Under the pieces are notes generated by a model. That model was not told the DNA's origin. It worked only from the letters and a program-made list of their open reading frames with translations, and made no database searches. Positions 29,196 through 42,399 of a DNA stretch of 64,000 nt are shown here, piece after piece; position 1 is the first letter of the stretch; each line of letters starts with the position of its first letter. This stretch comes from Urechis unicinctus (Eukaryota > Annelida > Polychaeta > Xenopneusta > Urechidae): assembly GCA_034190875.2 (NCBI GenBank), contig CM067356.1, positions 17,670,206-17,734,205 of the forward strand. Reading direction: 5' to 3'. Position numbers and translations under genes: made by a program.

Positions 29196-29555
29196 GAGGT
29201 AATATGATTGGAGTAAAATATTTAGAGACCATCTATTTAGGGGATAATGCAATTGTTGGTTTATACGAGAAGACGAATATGTGTAAATTTACCTGTCATG
29301 GCGTTCGTTTTCTGTAGTGATTCACGTGTTCTGCTCGTCTACGTCTACGCCTTGGTACAGGCCCTATATCTTGCCAAAAGGCTTAACTTTAAAAGTTCAG
29401 CGATCTATCAGAAATCAAACGGCAAGCTCTCTTGTATGGTTAGTTGAAAAGCTAGCATTGTGACGGACTCAAATGCAATATCTAATGCACGATAGAATTG
29501 TTGCTTAACACAAAGCGATTACGTCCTGGTATTTGTTTACCAGACAATGTGCTTG

Positions 29556-30470
<915 letters not shown>

Positions 30471-30944
30471 ACCTACCTCATGATAATGTCACACGCTAAT
30501 ATAGATGACATAATTGACATATACATTTGCTGGCACATATAAACGCCGGTAAACAACCTATTTCCAGTGCAGTTATAATGTGTCATGTAAGTCAGCGAGG
30601 ACCTAGACGTAATGTCGTGAATTCCAATGTCTACATCAATATAATAAATCTTCGTGAAATAACTGCCTAAGTAGATCACCTGCCCACCAACATCTCTCAC
30701 ACTCAGTATTGTCTGGGCAAAGGATAACATTACGCGATATTAAACAAGTTACAAACATATGGGGAAAAAAACCACAAAGCGATACAAAAAAGCCGGGATT
30801 TGCATGTTGATTCGATTCTGCGTGATCCTGCAGCTGACATGAAGAGGTGATAGTTTGGATACTCAGCAATTCAAAATCATTGAGAAAGTTTGATTTTCCG
30901 CTTATTCCATTCTGTTAACACTTGTTTGGGGCTGAGGAATGTTA

Positions 30945-30972
30945 TATATGTATTATGTATGTTTATATATAT

Positions 30973-31049
<77 letters not shown>

Positions 31050-31898
31050 TATATATATATCTATATGTATATGTCTATATATACATATATATATATGTAT
31101 ATATATATATATAAATATGTAGATATATATATGTAAACATATATATATATTTAAATATATATGCATATATATATACGTATGTGTATACATTTAGAGAGAG
31201 ACATACATATATATAAATATTTATATATATATGTATATATTTATATGTAACTATATACATATATATTATATATATATGTGGATATTTATATATATATATA
31301 AATAAACATATATATATGTATAGAGAGATATATATTTGTATATATAGATGTGTCTCTCTCTTTATATATATACAGAGATATCTCTAGGTGTATACATGTA
31401 TATATATATGCATGCATGTATATAAATATAGGGAGAGATAGAGGTAGGTATATATTTATATGTAAGTATATACAGAGAGATATCTATATATATAGGGTAT
31501 AGAGGGAGAGAGAGAGAGAGAGGGATAGAGAGAGATAGGGAGAGATTTAGAGACGGATCCCTAGAGATCTATCTCTATCTCACATAGAGAGATATAGAAA
31601 TACAGGGGAGATATAGATAGGGGAAAGAGACAGATATAGGGATAGAGAGAGGGATATAGGGATATAGATATAGATATATCTCTAGGAGATATATAGGGAT
31701 ATGTATATACCTAGAATCTATCTCTCTAGAGATAGAGGTACATAGATATATAGAGATCTAGGGATGTATCTATCTATGTCTCTCATATATATCTATATTC
31801 TATATATATCTATCTTTATATATATATATTTATATATATATAGAGAGATATATATATATCTCTATATATATATCTATATATCTCTATATCTATATATA

Positions 31899-31931
<33 letters not shown>

Positions 31932-31941
31932 GTGTATATAA
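30945..31941. repeat. 1-kb compound AT/GA low-complexity tract
   Basis: TA-rich blocks at both ends (30,965-31,330 and 31,780-31,941) enclose a central purine/pyrimidine part (about 31,480-31,780) of GAGA and TCTC runs with many GATATC-like palindromes. It ends unit 2. Frames within it are compositional. Confidence 0.95.
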
Positions 31942-32643
31942 CACAGTTGAATGAAAAAATAAAGGGGCCCGAGGTAGTTTTTGCATAAGCTCAGGTTCGT
32001 GTCTCTCTCTCTCCTCTCTCATCTCTCTCTCTGTTCCTCTCTCCTCTCATAGCGGTATAAGTTATTGAACGCTCATCGCGACATTTGAGTATCTCTCTCT
32101 GCTAAGAAATAAGGTCCAGTGGTAATTTTCTCGCGTGTGAAAACATGCATATATGCTTCCCATGTTATTGACGATATCGCAAAGTTCACAGCAGTCAGTG
32201 CTTCCCATGTGTGTTGGATATCTCAAATGTCGGTGTGGCGTGCGAGGGCATACAAGGGCACACACGAGGTGCGTACCGCATTGTAGCCTTCGTCGAATGG
32301 TTCGTCTAATATATAACGCATCTTAACCTTGGTTAAAGTACACCAGTCCAAAACAACACTCAAAGAAAGCAATGCAATGTGGATCAGAAGTCGTCTAGTT
32401 ATATGGCACATGGGAAACCATTTACAATAATTGTAAGTAATTGAACAATGGACATTTTACTATCAGCTTATCATCACGGAGAGAATGAAATATCATTATC
32501 AGGCTGAATCAATATCACTTAAGCTCGTGATTTTGCATTCAGCATACTTATCTAGTCAGCCAATAGGGAACCGGAAAAGGCGAGAAAGCTGAAAAGTTCC
32601 TCATGAATGTTCGGGTGGCCAACTGTGTGTCATTTTTCTTTTT
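31942..32643. other. Spacer between the AT tract and the CTLD relic
   Basis: A CT-rich stretch (31,995-32,050) and then unique sequence. No gene recognised. Confidence 0.4.
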
Positions 32644-32800
32644 AAGATAACGGGACAATTAGCCTTATAGAACCAGCATCGTGGTTCTAAGTGAACGGCG
32701 TGTTCTGTGAGTATGCATGAAGATTGTCCGGGTTGTTTCAGCATACCAGCCCTACATTCTAGGGCTTCCCATTGAACAGTTGGACGCTTAACGAGGATTG
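32644..32800 (+). pseudogene. Orphan relic of the CTLD-2 exon
   Basis: Aligns along its length with exon 4 of copies 1 and 3 (21,932-22,105 and 36,173-36,346): shared stretches are GATAACGGGAC at the 5' edge, CATCGTGGTT, GTGTTCTGTGAGTATG and TGAAGATTGTCCG. The encoded start DNGT and PASWF match, followed by stops, so the exon is dead. It is far more diverged than copies 1-3 are from each other, pointing to an older fourth copy. No neighbouring exon is preserved except a possible trace at 33,028. Confidence 0.75.
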
Positions 32801-33027
32801 GAATGAAGTTCAGCATCTCTCCATCGTTTCAGTGTCCTTCGTTATTTATCATCGCATGCCAGACTTCCATGCATGGTCTCGTTCGGCAAGATAGTCATTC
32901 TGAGATACCTGCAGTCTGCAAATCATTATTATGAGAAGTGGAGTCGATTAGATACAATCGTACCACATCTTCTATTTTCTAGCTGATAAGTTTAAACATA
33001 CATTGATCATGATTGACAGACAATCGC

Positions 33028-33192
33028 AGTGATAAGCCCGGATGGATATTCCTTCTGTACTTTAGAAGCATTAAACAAGCCTACAAACAGATTTATTTCA
33101 TTTCTGACTTCACTTACTGAACCCAGATTATCACTTTCTCCTGCCTCACCAACAACTTCACCTCCGTGGCCATTAACTCAGCACCTACACTT
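33028..33192 (+). pseudogene. Possible relic of CTLD-2 end and stalk
   Basis: One frame reads IAVISPDGYSFCTLE, then a Ser/Thr/Pro-rich run (LSLSPASPTTSPPW). This resembles CIAVLKNGFW at the end of CTLD-2 followed by a stalk, and lies at a plausible distance from the orphan exon at 32,644. Identity is weak and this could be chance. Confidence 0.3.
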
Positions 33193-34196
33193 TATTTAAA
33201 GTCAACAAACATGAATGTTTTTGTCTCACTATCTGCTGTCGATATCAACGCAGACAGCGGATATAGTGCGTCAGTAATCCAGCTTACTGCTAAATACACA
33301 TCAAGTTCAATATTCGTACCGCTAGTTCAACATGTCATTACATATTGAAAACATTGCGATCCGATATGTTTATATTTTGTCAGCATCGATTGAGCATTCG
33401 TCCCATTAACGTTGTATTATTCTCGTTGTACAAATATTTTACAAAAGCTCATTGTTTAAATAGCTGTTCTCTTGTCCGATGGGCTGTACGCGGATGGTGT
33501 ATCTTTTGGCCTTCGACAGTTTTAGCGGCATCAACTGTCATGGTCGACATCTTGGAAGGGTGAAAATATAAATTATTAATGCCATTGGCCGTTTATCAGC
33601 ACATTTTTATCACATTGTAAATTTCTACAGTAATAGTCATTCCGATTTCTAAAATCCATAGCATGTGAACGAGCATTGTCTGATGGAAACACACAGAGTA
33701 CTCACCATAGATCTGGTGATAATAAGAATTTACGACTTAAATGTCATCAGGACAAGAACGAGATGCCCATCTAAGCCGCGCCAGACAAATAATTCTCTCT
33801 ATAGCTCAATTTACCAGAATTAAAATCAGCATCTAACACCTCGACGTGCGTGTTAGGCAAGCTATCATTAATGCCTGAATACGAAGTAAATCCGAATACA
33901 AACTTGCTAGGGCTTCTTTTCTAGGTAAAGCAAATGGTGACGAGGTAACAAAGCAGCTTGGCATGCATGAGAAAGAAACAAGTAGAAAATCCGGCTACAG
34001 GGAGACTCAGTGAAGCAAGAGGATTTCCTTATGGTTGATAATAGCCCATTGGGTTCCACTGACTTGCTGATTGGAGACAGTATGCATAACGTCTGCCCTC
34101 TAAGGACGAATGTAAGGGGTGTATAGATATCACTAGTACATGACACGGTTTATAGGCGGATTCTGCGAACCGACGGATTTTATACATAGCATCAAC
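33193..34196. other. Spacer before receptor unit 3
   Basis: No gene recognised; frames of 60-79 codons lack features. Confidence 0.4.
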
Positions 34197-37100
34197 TACG
34201 GCGACCTTTTTAATGCACTAGAGACAACCTCTAGTGTGCTTTGCACCCATAGATTGTGATGCGAACTTCTCTCATATCGGCTGACGTAGGCTCTATTAAA
34301 GGTAAAATAGACCACTCGGGTCCTCTTATAGCATAGAGAACGGTTATGATCCGAACTTCCTGGTTGAGCAGTGTAATGTTAACTGCACTCGTGAAAGCCA
34401 GGCTGTAGTCAACAGACGATCAGGTCACGAAGCAGAACAAAACATTCCCAAACCCTGGCAATAACGAGTCAATAAGAACATATAAAACACGTTTGAAAAG
34501 TATCACACCCACTGCATGTGTATCACTCCCGGCGTGTGGATCTTATGGTAAGGCGTGTGCGCTGACAATTGTGATACCGCTGTGACTCTTGACAGAGTGT
34601 GGATGGCCAGCAATGTGGACGCCTTCAGCTGGAATGACGTCACGCGGGTTGATACTCAGGCTGATCTGCTATTATCAAGGTACGTTTTCAACGTCATCAG
34701 TGGTCTGATAAATATCTGAACCAGTCAATGACGTTTTCTCTGGTTATTGGTTGAAATTGCGCAAGTCAGAGAGAAACCTTTGATGTCAAAAGCCATGACC
34801 ATGCTGTAAAACTTAGATCTGAATGGGCCCATTGTCAGTCTACTTTACATTAGAGCGCTGCCGTGAAACAGTAAGAATGTTGCTTATTGGACAAGAGAGG
34901 TTATATATGTACCCACATTATGAAACGACCGTTATTTTTAATATTTTAATAGTTGGCCTACCGATGAACAGTAGATATTGTAAAGCAGAGTATATGTCAC
35001 ATGCAGCAATCTGAGACACAGTGACACCCCTCAACCTCCCCCACCCCCTACACATACGCACTCATACACTCTACCTCATTTTCATCAGTCGTAAAGTATA
35101 TTCCAATATAACGGGCTGAGTCAACAGCAGCCGTACAAACCAATGATATCATCAGTGAGACGATTACCACTCGCACACTCGCATTCTAATGATGTGAAAC
35201 CTTTGTTCCAGTTGTGTACAGCTTAGACGTACACTATGTGCCGGCCAACTTGAATCAGGCACGAGAGATATGTGACTCTAATGGACTAGTGTTACCGAGG
35301 ACTGCAGATGACAACATGCGAGTTGCTCAACGATTACAACAGTTTAACATAAGCGTTACCTGGATGGACCTTACAATCTCAACTGCGTCGTGGAACTGGG
35401 TAACAGGTTGGTGGGCTTAAAAGATCGGATGCTTATCACAAACAAGTTGACAGAGTTACGTTTACGTATGTATAATTTTCATATAACTGACTATGATTTA
35501 GTTATGACTCACAATCTATCGAGAAATATTTTGATGCACCAAATATTGCGGTTAGATGGCGCATGTATATGAATGGTTGAATGAATAATTTCAGCCGCCT
35601 TATGTGTGGTTTTGTAGATGACGGGTACGCGAACCATTATGACCAGGGCTGTTATAACTTATCATCTCTTCACGTCCGGCGGAAGACGATAAATAACGGT
35701 ACTAACATAAACACGTGTATGGAACTGTGTACTGGTTACCCCTATGTAGGACTGCAGGCAACCATCAAAACGCCATGAGTTGTGTTTGTACAAACGAAAC
35801 AGAGATAGCATCAGCTATGTCTGAATATTTGTGCGGTGCTAATTGCCATGAAAGGCAATTCTGTGGAAATAACTACGTGAACACCTTTCGACTCTTGTCT
35901 ACTAGAGGATTATCGTCATTGACGATTAGAGCATTACCATATTGGAGAGACAACCCTGGCCTCGACACCACTTCGCCATACATCAGACTCATTCCACAGG
36001 ACTGCAGCACCGAGTTACCAACTATCTGCGAGTCAGGTACTGATAACTTGCATTTGGATCAAATGGTTTAAGGAATATTATGATTAAGCAATTTCAATAA
36101 ATTATGGAAATAAGATCATGAACTGTCATTTTGCATACCAATGGCGCATCACATATAAAGTTATTTCTACAGATAATGGGACTGTAATACGTTTGCACCC
36201 TACATCATGGTTTGGAGCACGCCAGTTGTGCCGTGAGCGTGGCCTGAAGAGTGTGCGTGTTTCTTCACCAAACTAAAGCAATATCCTTTTGGCAAACATA
36301 GAGGAAGGCTGGACGGCTTTACGTGGGTGGACATGGCGATCTCAGGGTAAACACCTCCATATCTATGTGGCTGAAAGTCTGGTTTGAAAAATAATATGCG
36401 TACCTAGAAAACCAACACAATAATACAGTAACCAGATACGCTTATTGTGTGTATATTTTTGGTATCATTCGGTCATAACTGTTATTTAGGGCTCAAAATA
36501 TGTGATTTGGTCTTCACCAACTTTTCCGAGGGTTATCCAAAGAAGTCAAGTCAGAGGGAGAGTGTATCGCTGTTCTAAAGGACGGGTCCTGGAAGAATGT
36601 CCAGTGTGATACAGAGATGACATTCATTTGTGGTAAGCTTGCCGATTTGTGAAGAACCCTCCTACTACCCACACATTATTGTTACTTTCAATTTTCCTAA
36701 TGAGGCTATAATTGGAATCAAAAATATACATTCAAGATGTGAATCTTAGAAATGCATACTTCTTTTCAACAAAGATGCAAAGTTGACCCATTTGTGTTGC
36801 AGGAACATCATTAAACATATCTTTACCAACTGAGTGCGGGTCATTAATTCCTACAACATCAGCAAGAACATCATATCAAACCGACCCACATGCAACCACA
36901 ACTTCAAAACCAATTGCAACCACAACATCTGAACCACACAGAGAAGCATCCTCAGAAGCCAATACACCCACACCCCGCCTGACTGACGTTATACACATCA
37001 CGTCATCTGCACCCCACTTCACCACGAAACGCGGACAGACTTCTGGTACAAATGGTGCGTTTATACTCCCTAAAAACCTGATTACCGCATATATTGCCTG

Positions 37101-38725
37101 TTGAACCTCAAACGATCATCAATAGTGACGCCAAAGTCATATTTATTTTAGTAAACATCAATTTCTTACTGATCATGTTAATGGCATACCACATATTGTT
37201 GCGTCCACTGCAATTGCAAACATTGCATTGTTTATAGTATTGTATTCGTTCCCATGCGTTGCTTTGGGTATGGCAGATGATGCAGCAGGTGGACTGGATG
37301 TGGTTGGTGTTGCTTTGGGGACGTCAATAGCGATCCTAGTGCTAGCAGCAGCAGCATCTCTCCTGGCTATCTTCTATCTTCGGTAAAAGTGCATTTTGAA
37401 CCGATATATATGAGTTGAAACGTTGTCAACAGGTCATAATGCTGACCACCTGTTTTATGTTCCATAAGCCGGTGCAAAACAAATAGAAAACGCTCACCGG
37501 TAGGTAACCCAGTGGCCATTTATGAAAACGTCACGCCAAAACTAGACAACAGTTCCAACCAACCACACATCTATGAAATGCCTGCGAGAGTCTCAGAATC
37601 TGAAGTACATGAATATGACACACTGGCTGATATCAACCTGCGCTGATGTCAATCATTGTGAACGCAGTTACAGCAAATGCAAAACTCTGAGATGAATCAC
37701 GCACTTTATGGATGGTGATGGATTTATTCATGTTTTTGTTTTCAAGAGAATGTCTCCACAACAATGGAATGCATGTACTTAGGTTGTGTGTTAACCAACA
37801 TGTTTACGACTTACATTCAAGGTCATGTAAGTTTTGCAATAATTAAATGCAAGTTATAAGGTACATACACAAATATATCAACTTTCCTTACCGCTAATAC
37901 CAAGTTGTTGAATTTTTGCCGCACCAAAAACAGGAGGTCCAGATAGCGGTGCTTTACAAGACGACTTTCTAATTGATGAATTAGCCAAATGCTATCGCCC
38001 AAGTCATTTGCTAAACTAACCAATATCAAATCGATATCTATTATTTTAGTGACCATGGCTTGGATGCTTCAGGAACATTGAAGGAACTTGCGGGTCACGT
38101 TTTACATTGATATGGCTACAGTCGTGTGGTTATTCAGTCTAATCAAGCATTCATGAACGCCTATATTTATATAACAATTCGGATGCTTTGCAAAAGATAT
38201 CATATGTAATCTGGTTCTATTAACAGATTAGTTGTGGTCGATGTGACGGATTCAAGTAAGGAATATATTTAGAGCAACATATTTAAGGACCATCTGTTTA
38301 GGGGAATATGCAATTGTTAGTTTATACGACAAAGAAGAATATGTGTAAATGTACCTGTCAAGCGTCAGTTTTCTGCTCCATTACAGGCCTTGTGAGAATG
38401 CCACACGGACATATAGGTGATATCGTTGCAATGAACATTTGCTGGCATGTATAAACATCGGTAAAAATACTTATTTCAAGCGACTCATGAACTTGTTATA
38501 ATATGTGATGTTAGTTGGCTTGGACGCAGACGTAATGACTAGAATGTCGAATGTCCACATCACTATAAAAAGACTTCGTGAAATGGCTTCCTAAGTAGAA
38601 CACCCGCTGACCGATATCTCTCTCACTTCATAAAACTACAGCGGGACACAATAATCAGGAATATGTAGGTTGATTCGAGCCAGTGTGCTCTTGCATGCTA
38701 ACTGGGAGATAAGAGTTGGGGTTGT
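34197..38725 (+). repeat. Receptor segmental unit 3
   Basis: Third direct copy, without the hAT-like insertion and without the 2.25-kb deletion, so structurally the most complete. Homology to unit 1 fades near 38,725 (GAGATAAGAGTT). Confidence 0.75.
34613..37646 (+). pseudogene. CTLD-WSC transmembrane receptor, copy 3 (disrupted)
   Basis: Same plan as copy 1. Exons: 34,613-34,679 signal peptide (MWTPSAGMTS, then GLILRLICYY); 35,212-35,406 first half of CTLD-1; 35,618-36,036 WSC plus CTLD-1 end (QDCSTELPTICES); 36,173-36,346 and 36,490-36,632 CTLD-2; 36,803-37,045 stalk, fully open, 81 codons, rich in Thr/Ser/Pro; 37,277-37,382 membrane segment with one extra Ala codon relative to copy 1; 37,469-37,646 tail with YENV, YEMP and YDTL, ending at TGA. 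Breaks: one base missing in the WSC exon near 35,770 relative to copy 1, TAA at 36,274-36,276 in CTLD-2, and a tandem AGTCA duplication near 36,556-36,565. Splice sites are intact, unlike copy 1. An ATG ten bases upstream (34,603) is out of frame with the conserved start. Confidence 0.75.
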
Positions 38726-39286
38726 AATTCAGAGAAGCTAGCTTGCGTTTTGATATGCGTTGCGTTTGTAATAGCTGTATGTTTCTAATCAATTTAATGT
38801 GCTTGTCTGATCGGGAACAATAGCAGCACATAGAAAATCATAAGATGCTAGTATAATGCAATCTTATAAACATAAAATACACATTCGTACAACAAGATTT
38901 CTAGTTGGCACAAACGCACAGTAGTTACCATTACGACGCGTGGGGATAGAAATTCATGTGCCTCAAACTGGGCCCCACAACAATGTATGGTAAAGTACTT
39001 TGCTATGGAGTCACAATATCTACTTCACAGTTAAGACAACCAACCTCATCTGTCAAATATTCAATACTCTGCGCGAAATGTTATCTGACTTTCGTCCCAG
39101 CGGTGGGTCTGAGCGGCCCAGTGTGGACAATTGGTGCCAGGAAGGCGCTGGCTTTTAAGAACTGCTGTCAAAGCATCACAATCCTTCTTGTCTATCGCCA
39201 TCTTGATATCACCAATTATTGAACGCGACGTTAAATAACGTTGTTTTATTTTGATGCATAGTCAATGGAGGCGCCAATCACTGACA
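38726..39286. other. Spacer 3' of receptor unit 3
   Basis: No gene recognised; an 88-codon frame (38,956-39,222) has no family features. Confidence 0.4.
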
Positions 39287-39296
39287 GCTAAATGCC

Positions 39297-39744
39297 CCGG
39301 GGGGGGGGGGGGGGCACTTGGCCTTATTCTGGTTAGGGGTGTGCCATGGGACCTCGAAAACCCGTACCCGTCGTGCAAGGTCGACATGGCCAAAAGCATA
39401 CCCCGTCGTACAAGGTATTATGTGAATGTATAACCCGTCGTACAAGGTGAAAATGTCAGAAAAGCATACCCCGTCGTACAAGGTATTATGCATTTGTATT
39501 GACGACGATCGATAGGAAATATGTATATTCAACCCGTTATACAGGTGGGAAGAGAAAAACATACCCCGTCGTACATACTTAGCCCAAAAAAAAAACGTAG
39601 TACAGATTGAAGCTGAAAAACATACCCCGTCGTACAAGTATGAGGCCCAATGAAACCCGTCGTACAAGTCGAGAGGCCGAAAAAACATACCCCGTCGCGC
39701 GGCACATATACTGCCTCAATACAGTCCCCCCCCCCCAACCCCGG
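39297..39744. mobile_element. CCGGGG-ended non-autonomous DNA element
   Basis: A 448-base insertion flanked by perfect 10-base direct repeats GCTAAATGCC (39,287-39,296 and 39,745-39,754). Its ends are inverted: left CCGGGG followed by a long G-run, right a C-run then AACCCCGG. The interior is a set of irregular repeats of CATACCCCGTCGTACAAGG, about nine instances, often paired as AACCCGTCGTACAAGG. Target duplications of 9-10 bases suggest Mutator-like elements, but the family is not proven. Frames on both strands (up to 136 codons) are by-products of the repeats. Confidence 0.75.
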
Positions 39745-39754
39745 GCTAAATGCC

Positions 39755-40255
39755 TTGTTGCTAAGATACACGAGGCTTGGGCCCGTAAAGCAACAGAGAT
39801 TGAATGGAATACAGAATGATATTAGTAAACATGACTTAACTAGACACCTGGTCTGGTTTAAATTCGGCAAATATGAATAGCATTTTACCATCATTCATTT
39901 GCGTATGTTGATATAATGAATAAAGCATCTACTTGCAAAAGCATCAGATAACTATTCTTCAAGCAAATCAATGTCCCTAGTCTGTTATCTAATATCCTGT
40001 ACCTACTTTCCTGAGCAAAAGCGGTGAGACAATTTATCATAGCAAACTATGACAGAATCAACAGTTGTTTTAAGTTTAGCATTCATGCAATATCCAGCAT
40101 GTGGTTATATATATTGTAGCTAACTAGATACGGACATTTATGGGGCTACAGGTAATCGGCTCAAACTGACCGGGTTTTATGGGATCACTCTGTTCACCCC
40201 TACACGCTAATCTAATGACTGCTATACACACTTATTGAACATGATGCCACAGCCG
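39755..40255. other. Spacer
   Basis: No gene or repeat recognised. Confidence 0.4.
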
Positions 40256-41165
<910 letters not shown>

Positions 41166-42399
41166 TCGTACAAATACGCACCCACTACACTAGTTGCTGA
41201 TTAATGACTCGTGAAATGGTACCAAGTCCTTGTTGCTCACCACTCCTTGAAAAAAGAAATATTTCATTTCATGTGAAAGAGACCCAAAGAGAGGTGCACA
41301 CTCAAAACGGCTGGATATCATTCATTTAATTTCACAGTAAATGCGGCTGTATAGAAATTCTTTTGTACACTACCACTTGCTGTGTCGCTTCTGGTTACAT
41401 GCGCATGTTACTAGTAACTCCGACGATGTCGCGATGAATCAAGCATATTACTACTTGTTTTCAACTTCTGTTCACCAAGTCAAAGATCACCCCAGCTCCC
41501 CATCCTTTAGGTAAACATCGTTGTCCTGACCAAAACAACTTGCCTACCCGCTGATTAACTTCGGATTCCAATTCACGTCTTTCAAAAGACCTGCATCGTT
41601 GAATGCAATGGATATAATTTAATCTAATCAACTTCCTAGCAACGTGGGTAACACAAAATGGGTACACTGTACCTTTGAAATTGGAATGCTACATTTTCTC
41701 TGTATATCTTAAAGCAATTACTGTTAATATATATGTAAATATATACATATGCAATCGCATTTTCTATACACTAGGCTAATGCCACACTAATCAAAAAGGT
41801 TATTAAATCCAAAATAGGGGATATGTATTTGCATACAATGTTATTGAAGAACTGTGCAATCAAATACGTTTGCATTCACAAAAATCAATCTATACCGTAA
41901 CCCTATTTTAAAAAAGCAACAATCATACAGCAAGCAAAATTGCACTTGTCCCACAGAATAAAAACAATAATCCAATTACTATGAAAGAGATACTCAACAG
42001 CAGATAGCAGCATCAATTATAAATGGTTATAATTGCTGAAATATTCTAGGACATTTGCATGGCACCAGTAAATTTCTGTTGACAAACATGCATGTAGGTA
42101 ATTAATAATTTGAAACTACCTAGAGATAAGCCATCAACGAACATTGTTTTCATATTCCATTAGAGAAGAAATAATACAGTTATGTAATACTTCTAGTGAG
42201 AGCATAATTGATTAAGAGCCTTAACGGTGCGTCAAAGCAGACCCCATGAGGCGTTGTTATATAACATGTATCCAGTATGCTAAGCATAGTAAACATTTAC
42301 TCAATTACATTATATGCGCCTCTTACAATAAGTCGATATATTATGCATTAGCAATATTGCTACTGATATTATATAACAAGTACCAATATGTCTGATGTC
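41166..42399. other. A+T-rich spacer with a faint repeat
   Basis: Mostly unique. A stretch near 41,528-41,615 (CCTGACCAAAACAACTTGCCTAC and GCATTGAATG-like sequence) recurs in diverged form at 42,860-42,945, suggesting that the worn right array starts here. Confidence 0.45.

Noticed and set aside
39278-39894. 136- and 121-codon minus-strand frames
   Set aside because: Generated by the CGTCGTACAAGG repeats of the inserted element.
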